This document shows positions 23,598 through 31,221 of a stretch of DNA of 46,080 nucleotides, piece by piece; positions within the stretch are counted from its first letter, which is position 1; every line of letters starts with the position of its first letter. The translations under genes and the position numbers were made by a program. This DNA is from Lachnospiraceae bacterium (GTDB taxonomy: Bacteria > Bacillota > Clostridia > Lachnospirales > Lachnospiraceae). The DNA is taken from positions 1-46,080 of the forward strand of contig CAAEMZ010000032.1 of NCBI GenBank assembly GCA_900757195.1. Direction: 5' to 3'. Below the pieces are notes generated by a model. It ran no database searches. It saw only the letters and a program-made list of their open reading frames with translations, and was not told where the DNA came from.

Positions 23598-23683
23598 AAA
23601 TTCATAGGGAACCGTAGGATACCGGGGATGCCTGCCCTTTTTCGGCGCGGGTGCATCTGCGGTATTCTTTGGTTCATGAATTT
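23598..23683 (+). other. Long imperfect hairpin between sigA and priA
   Basis: Arms pair almost end to end: AAATTCAT (23598-23605) with 23676-23683, GAACC (23609-23613) with GGTTC (23671-23675), ATACCG (23619-23624) with CGGTAT (23660-23665), GATGC (23627-23631) with GCATC (23653-23657), and CCC with GGG around a TTTTTTCGGCG loop. It is about 86 nt. No T tract follows on plus, so it is not a typical terminator. It could be a structured leader of priA or an mRNA stabiliser. It fills the sigA-priA gap. Confidence 0.6.
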
Positions 23684-23704
23684 AACAGAACCGGAGGGGA
23701 TTGG

Positions 23705-25930
23705 ATGAAATACGCAGACGTCATTGTGGATATATCGCTGGAAGCTTTAGACCGGGTATTTCAGTATCTCATACCGGAGGAAATCCAGGAAAAAATCACG
23801 GTGGGAAGCCAGGTTCAGGTACCCTTTGGGCGTGGAAACCGGACGGTGAAGGGTTATGTGGTCGGATTCTCGGAAACCTGCGATTATGATGAAAGCAGGC
23901 TGAAAGCCATTCAGAAGCTTTCGGAGAATGGCATCACCGTAGAATCCCAGATGATCGCTCTGGCTGACTGGATGAGCCGTGCCTACGGCTGTACCCGGGC
24001 CCAGGCCCTTAAAACCGTATTGAATGTCAAGCGTCAGGTCCGGGGCGGTACACAGCGGGTATACCGTCTGACGGTGCCGGCGGCAGAGGCGGAGGCGGAG
24101 ATGAACCGTCTGGCGCTGCAGCCGAGATTTGCCTCCCGGGCGGCCATACTGGCGCTGCTTCTGGACGATGGAGAACGCCGGGGTCTTTCGGAGAAGATGC
24201 TCCGGAAGAAGGTCCCGTCTCCGGAAAATGCTTTGAAAACATTGATGAAGCATGGATGGATCTGCGTTTCGGAAGAGGCGGATTACCGGATTCCCTTTGA
24301 AGGCGCTGTGGAAGGAAAGACCGTTGTCTTAAACCGGGAACAGCAGAAAGCCGCCGAAGATATATGGCGGGACGACCGGCAGGTGCATCTGCTCTATGGT
24401 GTGACCGGCAGTGGAAAAACCGAGGTCTATATGAATCTCATCGATCGGGTCATCGGAGAAGGAAAGCAGGCGATCGTGCTCATTCCCGAAATTTCCCTGA
24501 CCTACCAGAATATCAGCCGGTTCCGTCAGCGGTTTGGCCGGAGGGTTTCGGTCATGAATTCACGGATGTCCGATGGCGAACGGTACGACCAGTATATTCA
24601 GGCAAAAAATGGGGAGATTGATATTATGATCGGCCCCCGTTCGGCCCTTTTTGCCCCTTTTTCGAAGCTGGGCATCATAATTATTGACGAGGAACAGGAC
24701 GGCGCTTATAAAAGCGACACTATGCCGAAATATCACGCGATCGATGTGGCTATCCGGCGGACAGCCATGAGCGGCGGCAAGGTGATCCTCGGTTCGGCAA
24801 CACCTTCGGTGGTGACCTATGACCGGGCCTGCCGGGGGCTTTACGGCCTTCACCGTCTGTCTGAACGGGCGGCGGATGGATCAGATATGGCGGCGGTTGA
24901 AGTCGTTGATCTGAGGGAGGAACTGAAACAGAAGAATTATTCGATTTTCAGCCGGAGGCTTCAGGAGGAAATCCGTCAGAAACTGGAGAGAAAGGAGCAG
25001 ATCATGCTCTTTTTGAACCGCAGAGGCTATGCCGGATTCATATCCTGCCGGAGCTGCGGCTATGTTGTCCGGTGTCCCCATTGCGATGTGTCGATGACCC
25101 TTCATAAAAGTGAAGGAAACATTCTGAAATGCCATTATTGCGGCAGCCGTCTGCCGATGCCGGAAAAATGTCCGGAATGTGGTTCGTCCTATATCGGAGC
25201 CTTCGGTATGGGAACACAGAAGGTCGTGGAAATGCTCGGAAAGCATTTTCCACAGGCGCGGATACTTCGGGCGGACCGGGATTCCATGGGCCGGAAAAAC
25301 AGCCCGGTGGAGATTTTCCGGACCTTTGCGAAGGGCGGCGCGGATATTCTCGTAGGCACTCAGATGATCGTTAAGGGACATGATTTTCCGAATGTAACGC
25401 TGGTCGGCGTCCTTGCGGCGGATCTGTCCATGTTTTCCGGGGATTATCTGGCCGGAGAACGGACGTTTCAGCTTCTGACTCAGGCGGCGGGCCGGGCAGG
25501 ACGGGGTGAAAAGCAGGGACTTGCGCTGATTCAGACCTATCAGCCGGATCACTATGCCATTGTCTGTGCGGCAAAACAGGATTACGAGGCTTTCTATGCA
25601 CAGGAAATCCTTTACCGGAAACTGATGAATTATCCGCCGGCCGGAAATATGATGGTGGCGGTTGTGGAGCATGCGGATGAGGAAGCCGCGAAGGCAGCGG
25701 CGGAAATGCTGGCCGGAGCCATGAAGGGGGAAGACGTTCAGGTGCTTTCACCGGCGGATGGTTTCCGGGCCAAAGAAAAAGATATCTACCGAAAGGTGAT
25801 TTATATAAAAAGCAGCACGATGAAAGGATTATTCCGGTGCCGGAATACGGCGCAGCGAATGGTCCGGGAAGACGGATTATTGAAACAGATGAACGTACAG
25901 TTTGATATCAATCCGATAAGTCTGTATTAA
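23705..25930 (+). CDS. priA: Primosomal protein N' (replication restart helicase)
   Basis: PriA recognises abandoned forks and reloads the replicative helicase. The 741-residue protein has the 3' DNA-binding domain (from MKYADVIVDIS), a winged helix, and a superfamily 2 helicase core: YGVTGSGKTEVY (Walker A), IIIIDEEQDGAYKSD (Walker B; the usual DEEH is DEEQ), LGSATPS (motif III), then a zinc domain with eight cysteines (CRSCGY, CPHC, CHYCGS, CPECGS) and VGTQMIVKGHDFPNV and QAAGRAGRG. The ATG at 23705 follows GGAGGGG and gives the conserved beginning. It heads the priA-def-fmt block. Confidence 0.96.
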   Translation: MKYADVIVDISLEALDRVFQYLIPEEIQEKITVGSQVQVPFGRGNRTVKGYVVGFSETCDYDESRLKAIQKLSENGITVESQMIALADWMSRAYGCTRAQALKTVLNVKRQVRGGTQRVYRLTVPAAEAEAEMNRLALQPRFASRAAILALLLDDGERRGLSEKMLRKKVPSPENALKTLMKHGWICVSEEADYRIPFEGAVEGKTVVLNREQQKAAEDIWRDDRQVHLLYGVTGSGKTEVYMNLIDRVIGEGKQAIVLIPEISLTYQNISRFRQRFGRRVSVMNSRMSDGERYDQYIQAKNGEIDIMIGPRSALFAPFSKLGIIIIDEEQDGAYKSDTMPKYHAIDVAIRRTAMSGGKVILGSATPSVVTYDRACRGLYGLHRLSERAADGSDMAAVEVVDLREELKQKNYSIFSRRLQEEIRQKLERKEQIMLFLNRRGYAGFISCRSCGYVVRCPHCDVSMTLHKSEGNILKCHYCGSRLPMPEKCPECGSSYIGAFGMGTQKVVEMLGKHFPQARILRADRDSMGRKNSPVEIFRTFAKGGADILVGTQMIVKGHDFPNVTLVGVLAADLSMFSGDYLAGERTFQLLTQAAGRAGRGEKQGLALIQTYQPDHYAIVCAAKQDYEAFYAQEILYRKLMNYPPAGNMMVAVVEHADEEAAKAAAEMLAGAMKGEDVQVLSPADGFRAKEKDIYRKVIYIKSSTMKGLFRCRNTAQRMVREDGLLKQMNVQFDINPISLY

Positions 25931-25956
25931 ATGTATACTGAAATGGAGGAAAAAAT

Positions 25957-26430
25957 ATGGCACTCAGAAATTTAAGATTTGAAGGAGACCCTGTATTAAA
26001 TAAGGTTGCAAAAGAAGTAAAGGAACTGACGCCGAGAGTGAAGGATCTGATCGGTGATCTTCTGGAAACGATGTATCATGAAAACGGTGTGGGGCTGGCG
26101 GCTCCCCAGGTTGGAATTTTAAAACGTATCTGTGTGATTGATGTTGGCGAAGGGCCTTATGTATTTATCAATCCGGAAATTATCGAAACCGGCGGAAGCC
26201 AGACCGGTGATGAAGGCTGCCTGAGTGTTCCGGGAAAAAGCGGTATTGTGACCCGGCCGGATTATGTAAAGACGCGGGCGCTGGATAAGAATATGCAGCC
26301 TTTTGAAATTGAGGGCACCGGCCTGTTCGCACGGGCGATGTGCCATGAATTTGACCATCTGGACGGCCATCTCTATGTGGAAAAAGTTGAAGGTGAACTG
26401 AAGGATGCTATTTACGAAGAAGGTGAATAA
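25957..26430 (+). CDS. def: Peptide deformylase
   Basis: Def removes the formyl group from the initiator methionine. The 157-residue protein has the three metal-site motifs GVGLAAPQVG, EGCLSVPG (metal Cys) and CHEFDHLDG (metal His residues and catalytic Glu). It is a type 1 enzyme. GGAGG lies 7 nt or so before the ATG. fmt starts 3 nt after its stop, so the formylation and deformylation enzymes are made together. Confidence 0.97.
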   Translation: MALRNLRFEGDPVLNKVAKEVKELTPRVKDLIGDLLETMYHENGVGLAAPQVGILKRICVIDVGEGPYVFINPEIIETGGSQTGDEGCLSVPGKSGIVTRPDYVKTRALDKNMQPFEIEGTGLFARAMCHEFDHLDGHLYVEKVEGELKDAIYEEGE

Positions 26431-26432
26431 AA

Positions 26433-27362
26433 GTGAGAGTTGTTTTTATGGGGACACCGGATTTTTCGGTGCCGACACTGGAAAAAATCATTGAGGCCGG
26501 ACATGAGGTTATCGGTGTTGTGACTCAGCCGGACAAGGCAAAGGGGCGTGGAAAGAATGTTTCTTACCCGCCGATAAAAGAAAAGGCGCTGGAACACGGT
26601 CTGACGGTTTATCAGCCAAAACGGGCAAGGGAACCGGAGTTTATCGAACAGATGCAGGCCCTTGCGCCGGATGTGATGGTAGTTGTGGCCTTCGGCCAGA
26701 TTCTTCCGAAGGCGATTTTGGATATCCCGAAATACGGCTGCGTGAATGTTCACGCCTCTCTGCTTCCGAAGTACCGGGGAGCGGCCCCGATACAGTGGGC
26801 GGTTATCCGCGGTGAAGCCGTCAGCGGCGTAACAACGATGCAGATGGATGTGGGACTGGACACCGGGGATATGCTTTTAAAAGCAGAGGTGCCTCTGGAA
26901 GCGGATGAAACCGGCGGAAGCCTTCATGATAAGCTGAGTACCCTTGGCGGGGAACTGCTGATTGAAACATTAAAAGGGCTGGAAGCGGGGACGATCCAGC
27001 CGGAGAAACAGGATGACAGCCAGGCAGGCGAATATGCCCGGATGCTCGACAAGGCGCTTGGAAAGATTGATTTTTCCATGGCTGCGGCAGAAATTGAGCG
27101 GCTGATCCGGGGACTTTCTCCGTGGCCAAGCGCCTATACAGCCTATAAAGGAAAGACCATGAAGATATGGCGGGCCGAGGTGTCCGAAGAAAATGAGGGC
27201 GTTCCGGGCCAGATTATTTCTGTGGATAAAAAAGGCTTTACCGTGATGACCGGAGATAAAGCGCTGCACGTTCTGGAACTTCAAATGGAAGGAAAGAAAC
27301 GGATGGATGCGGGGGCATTCCTCCGGGGCTGCCAGATGGCAGAAGGCGAAATGCTTGGCTAA
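26433..27362 (+). CDS. fmt: Methionyl-tRNA formyltransferase
   Basis: Fmt formylates initiator Met-tRNA with 10-formyl-THF. The 309-residue protein starts with GTG at 26433 (product MRVVFMGTPDF), with AAGGTGA just upstream. The catalytic loop VNVHASLLPKYRGAAPIQWA supplies Asn and His, and MDVGLDTGDM supplies the Asp. The first 190 residues form the formyl transfer domain, and the rest the tRNA-binding OB fold. No key residue is altered. Confidence 0.96.
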   Translation: MRVVFMGTPDFSVPTLEKIIEAGHEVIGVVTQPDKAKGRGKNVSYPPIKEKALEHGLTVYQPKRAREPEFIEQMQALAPDVMVVVAFGQILPKAILDIPKYGCVNVHASLLPKYRGAAPIQWAVIRGEAVSGVTTMQMDVGLDTGDMLLKAEVPLEADETGGSLHDKLSTLGGELLIETLKGLEAGTIQPEKQDDSQAGEYARMLDKALGKIDFSMAAAEIERLIRGLSPWPSAYTAYKGKTMKIWRAEVSEENEGVPGQIISVDKKGFTVMTGDKALHVLELQMEGKKRMDAGAFLRGCQMAEGEMLG

Positions 27363-27382
27363 ACAGGAATAGGAGTGATTGA

Positions 27383-28102
27383 ATGCCAGGAATGTATTAT
27401 TATCCGGGGTTTTATTGGGACCCTACGTATATTTTGATTCTTATCGGTGCCCTGCTTTCGATGTGGGCTTCGTCCAGAGTGAATGCGACCTTTGCAAAAT
27501 ATGACCGGGTGCGGAATCTCCGCGGACTGACAGGAGCCCAGGCGGCGGAAGCGATTCTCCATCAGGCGGGCATTTATAATGTCAGTGTTCAGCGGATTTC
27601 GGGAAAACTGACGGACCACTATGACCCGTCGGCCAAAGTGCTTCGGCTCTCCGACAGTGTTTTTGGTTCGACCAGCGTGGCGGCGGTCAGTGTTGCAGCC
27701 CATGAATGTGGTCATGCGATTCAGGATCAGAAGGATTATGCGCCGCTGCGGATCCGGACAGCCCTTGTGCCTGTCTGCAATTTCGGAAGTACGATCAGTT
27801 GGCCGATGATTATTATCGGTATTTTTCTTGGATGGAATATGACGTTGATACGGATTGGAATCCTTCTTTTTTCAGCGGCGGTTTTATTTCAGATTGTGAC
27901 ACTGCCGGTGGAATTTAATGCGTCCTCCAGGGCGCTGAATATTCTCTCATCCGCAGGACTTTTACAGGGCGAGGAAAATGAAGGGGCGCAGAAAGTGCTT
28001 CACGCAGCAGCATTGACTTATGTGGCTGGAGCGGCAGCTTCTATTTTGCAGCTGCTTCGTCTGATCGTACTTTTTGGAGGCCGTGGCAGAGATGATGACT
28101 AA
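27383..28102 (+). CDS. yugP: Membrane neutral zinc metallopeptidase, YugP type
   Basis: YugP-family proteins are membrane zinc peptidases of unclear physiological role. The 239-residue protein has a membrane helix near the N-terminus (about 15-31), the zinc motif HECGH (His107-Glu108-His111), further helices about 135-175, and a C-terminal one about 212-232. ALNILSSAGLL with a nearby Glu fits the third zinc ligand region. A good AGGAGT site precedes the ATG. Its position between fmt and rsmB recurs in clostridia, as I recall. Its stop overlaps rsmB. Confidence 0.88.
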   Translation: MPGMYYYPGFYWDPTYILILIGALLSMWASSRVNATFAKYDRVRNLRGLTGAQAAEAILHQAGIYNVSVQRISGKLTDHYDPSAKVLRLSDSVFGSTSVAAVSVAAHECGHAIQDQKDYAPLRIRTALVPVCNFGSTISWPMIIIGIFLGWNMTLIRIGILLFSAAVLFQIVTLPVEFNASSRALNILSSAGLLQGEENEGAQKVLHAAALTYVAGAAASILQLLRLIVLFGGRGRDDD

Positions 28103-29426
28103 TCAGGAAAATTTAAGAGATATTGTCTGTGATATTCTTCTGGAAATTGAGAGAGAACAGATACCGTCTCATGTGGCAATCCGCCAGATGCTGGAAAAGT
28201 TTCAGTATCTGGATAACAGAGAACGCCGGTTTATCAGCCGTCTGACACGGGGAACTCTTGAACGGAGAGTGACGCTGGACTGGATGATCGAACAGTTCTC
28301 AAAGGTAAAAGTGAAAAAAATGAAGCCGGTTATCCGGACAATTTTACGGATGTCGGCTTATCAGATAAAATATATGGACAGTGTTCCGGTATCCGCCGTA
28401 TGCAATGAAGCGGTGAAGCTGGCAAAAAAACGGGGATTTAAAAATCTTTCCGGTTTTGTCAACGGCGTTCTGCGGAATATGAGCCGGAATCCGGGAAAGC
28501 TGGAACCTCCGAAGGACAACGTATCGGTTTATTACTCCCAGCCGGAATGGCTGGCGGAATACTGGAGCGCCTGCTACGGTGAGGAAAATACCCGGGAAAT
28601 GTTCGAATATTTTCTTAAGGAACAGCCGCTGACCGTGCGAATCTGTAAAAACCGGCTGACAGCGGAGGAATTTCAAAGCCGGATGGCGGACCGGCAGGTG
28701 ACGGCCACGCAGAATCGTCTGGTGCCGGAAGCCTTCGAATTGAAGGGATATGATTATCTCGGCGCTCTGCCGGAATTTCAGGAAGGACTCTGTACGGTGC
28801 AGGACGTCAGTTCCATGCTGGCGGTCAAAGCGGCGGGAATAAAGCCATCGGATAAAGTGATCGATGTCTGTGCGGCTCCCGGCGGAAAAAGTATCCAGGC
28901 CAGTGAGCTTCTGAAGGACGGAGAAATCACCGCAAGGGATTTAACCGACGGCAAGGTTGCGCTGATTGAGGAAAATATCTGTCGGATGGGTGCGGAACAT
29001 ATTCAGGCCCAGTGTCAGGATGCTCTGGAATTCGTGGCAGCGGATGAAGGGCAGGCGGATGTGGTTATCGCCGATCTGCCGTGTTCCGGTCTTGGTGTGA
29101 TCGGACGAAAACCGGATATCCGTTACCGGATGACCCGGGAGGATATGAAATCTCTGGCGGAACTTCAGAGAGAGATTCTTTCGGTGGTGTCCCGCTATGT
29201 AAAACCCGGCGGAACGCTTGTGTACAGCACCTGTACGGTAAATCCGGAGGAAAATGAGGAAAATGTCCGCTGGCTTTTGGACAACTGTCCCTTTGAACCG
29301 GACAGTCTGGAAGGACTGCTTCCGGAGGAAGTGGTCTGCAAGGCGGCAGAAAAAGGGTATGTTCAACTGCTTCCGGGAAAATACGGAACCGACGGTTTCT
29401 TTATTGCCCGGTTTCGGAGGAGATAG
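28092..29426 (+). CDS. rsmB: 16S rRNA (cytosine-967-C5)-methyltransferase
   Basis: RsmB methylates C967 of 16S rRNA using SAM. The 444-residue protein has an N-terminal NusB-like RNA-binding domain (about 1-145) and a SAM-dependent methylase domain. Motifs: VQDVSSML, VCAAPGGKS (SAM), ADLPCSGLGV with Cys331 and VYSTCTVNPEENE with Cys381, the two catalytic cysteines. The start is uncertain. ATG at 28092 or 28095 fits best, with GGAGG (28076-28080) 11 nt off; a TTG at 28074 is inside yugP. The yugP-rsmB overlap implies coupling. Confidence 0.92.
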   Translation: MMTNQENLRDIVCDILLEIEREQIPSHVAIRQMLEKFQYLDNRERRFISRLTRGTLERRVTLDWMIEQFSKVKVKKMKPVIRTILRMSAYQIKYMDSVPVSAVCNEAVKLAKKRGFKNLSGFVNGVLRNMSRNPGKLEPPKDNVSVYYSQPEWLAEYWSACYGEENTREMFEYFLKEQPLTVRICKNRLTAEEFQSRMADRQVTATQNRLVPEAFELKGYDYLGALPEFQEGLCTVQDVSSMLAVKAAGIKPSDKVIDVCAAPGGKSIQASELLKDGEITARDLTDGKVALIEENICRMGAEHIQAQCQDALEFVAADEGQADVVIADLPCSGLGVIGRKPDIRYRMTREDMKSLAELQREILSVVSRYVKPGGTLVYSTCTVNPEENEENVRWLLDNCPFEPDSLEGLLPEEVVCKAAEKGYVQLLPGKYGTDGFFIARFRRR

Positions 29427-29429
29427 TTT

Positions 29430-30485
29430 ATGGAAAAAACAGATATCAGATCAATGACACTGCCGGAGCTGGAAGGCTTTATTGTGGAACGTCTTGGTGA
29501 TAAAAAATTCCGGGCAAAACAGATTTATGACTGGATGCATGTCAAACTCGTTCAGAATTTTGATGAAATGACCAATTTATCCAAAAATCTCCGGGAACGC
29601 CTCGCATCCGAAGCGACGCTGCGTCCGCTTCAGATGGCTGACTGTCTGGTGTCAAAAATCGACGGCACCCGGAAATATTTGTTCCGGCTGGAAGATGGAA
29701 GTATTATTGAAAGTGTATTGATGAAATATAAGCATGGCAATTCGGTCTGTATTTCTTCTCAGGTCGGCTGCCGGATGGGCTGCCGCTTCTGTGCATCGAC
29801 ACTGGCGGGGCTGGAACGGAATATGACAGCGTCGGAAATGCTCGGACAGATTTACGCCATACAGAAGGAATCCGGAGAGCGGGTCTCCAATGTGGTTATT
29901 ATGGGGACGGGAGAGCCTCTGGATAATTATGATTCGGCGGTACGTTTCATGCGGATGATTTCCGATGAAAACGGACTGAATATCAGCCAGAGAAATATTA
30001 CGATCTCAACCTGCGGCCTGGTGCCCCAGATTTACCGGCTGGCCGATGAGCATCTGCAGATCACTCTGGCGATATCCCTTCATGCGTCGAATAATGACAA
30101 GCGAAAGTCCATGATGCCGATCGCTCATAAATATTCGATTGAAGAGCTTTTAAAAGCCTGCAAATATTACTATGAGACCAATGGGCGGCGGCTGACCTTT
30201 GAGTACAGCCTGGCCGGCGGCGTGAATGATTCGCCGGAGGATGCCAGAGCCCTGGCCCATTTATTAAAAGGGTTTATGTGGCATGTCAATCTGATTCCGA
30301 TCAACCCTGTGGAGGAACGGGAATATGTTCAGTCCGACAGGAAATCCATAGTGAATTTCAAAAATAACCTTGAAAAATACGGGGGAAATGTTACTATAAG
30401 AAGAGAAATGGGTCGGGATATACAGGCTGCATGTGGTCAGCTGCGCCGCAGATATATGACTCAGCTTGAAAAAAAGGAGGTATAG
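29430..30485 (+). CDS. rlmN: 23S rRNA (adenine-2503-C2)/tRNA methyltransferase, radical SAM
   Basis: RlmN methylates C2 of A2503 in 23S rRNA and A37 in some tRNAs by a ping-pong radical mechanism. The 351-residue protein has the [4Fe-4S] motif CRMGCRFC (Cys114, Cys118, Cys121), VVIMGTGEPLDNYD for SAM, and Cys335 in RDIQAACGQLR, the methyl-carrying cysteine. It is not Cfr-like: overall pattern and genomic setting fit the housekeeping RlmN. GGAGGAG is about 7 nt before the ATG. Confidence 0.96.
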   Translation: MEKTDIRSMTLPELEGFIVERLGDKKFRAKQIYDWMHVKLVQNFDEMTNLSKNLRERLASEATLRPLQMADCLVSKIDGTRKYLFRLEDGSIIESVLMKYKHGNSVCISSQVGCRMGCRFCASTLAGLERNMTASEMLGQIYAIQKESGERVSNVVIMGTGEPLDNYDSAVRFMRMISDENGLNISQRNITISTCGLVPQIYRLADEHLQITLAISLHASNNDKRKSMMPIAHKYSIEELLKACKYYYETNGRRLTFEYSLAGGVNDSPEDARALAHLLKGFMWHVNLIPINPVEEREYVQSDRKSIVNFKNNLEKYGGNVTIRREMGRDIQAACGQLRRRYMTQLEKKEV

Positions 30486-30486
30486 A

Positions 30487-31221
30487 ATGCGGGTATTTGG
30501 AAAAACAGACGTCGGTCTGGTTCGAAAAATAAATCAGGATTTTATTTTCTATTCCCGGGAATCCGTGGGAGCATTTCCCAACCTTTTCATTGTCGCTGAC
30601 GGTATGGGAGGGCATAATGCCGGAGATTTTGCGTCCCGTTATGCGGTCGAATGTTTTTTAAGTTATATCAAAAACTCGAAACCGGATGCGCTGATCCGCA
30701 TGGTTGACGAGGGAATTAAATATGCCAATAAAAAGATTATGGAAAAGGCGGCAGAGGATGAAAATCTTCGGGGGATGGGAACAACCATGGTTGTGGCCTA
30801 TATCGAAGACGGACAGCTTTTTGTTGCCAACATCGGCGACAGCCGCCTGTATTTACTGGATAAACAGATCAATCAGGTGACAGAGGATCATTCCTTTGTG
30901 GCGACGCTGGTGCGCGCCGGAGAACTGACGCCGGCGGAAGCGAGAGTTCATCCGGATAAGAATGTGATTACACGGGCTGTGGGCGCTGCAGAGAATGCAA
31001 AGGTCGATTTCTTTGAAGTGGACCTTGAGCCGGGAGACCAGATTCTCATGTGCTCCGACGGGTTATCCAATATGGTGGAAGACGAAGTTTTATATGATAT
31101 TGTGAAAAATACATATATTGGAGATGTTGTTGACGGACTGATTGATGAAGCCAAGAGAAACGGCGGGTCCGACAATATCGCAGTGATTGTTATTGACCCT
31201 TTTGATGTGGAGGTGAATTGA
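30487..31221 (+). CDS. prpC: PP2C-family serine/threonine phosphatase
   Basis: PrpC (Stp) removes phosphate from Ser/Thr residues, opposing the kinase in the next gene. The 244-residue protein has metal-binding motifs DGMGGHNAGDFAS, GMGTTMVVAY, IGDSRLYLL, TRAVGA, CSDGLSNMV and GSDNIAVIVI, with all family aspartates kept. The start at 30487 follows AAGGAGG; the longer frame overlaps rlmN. The stop TGA shares its last base with the kinase start (TGATG), so the pair is tightly coupled. Confidence 0.95.
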   Translation: MRVFGKTDVGLVRKINQDFIFYSRESVGAFPNLFIVADGMGGHNAGDFASRYAVECFLSYIKNSKPDALIRMVDEGIKYANKKIMEKAAEDENLRGMGTTMVVAYIEDGQLFVANIGDSRLYLLDKQINQVTEDHSFVATLVRAGELTPAEARVHPDKNVITRAVGAAENAKVDFFEVDLEPGDQILMCSDGLSNMVEDEVLYDIVKNTYIGDVVDGLIDEAKRNGGSDNIAVIVIDPFDVEVN

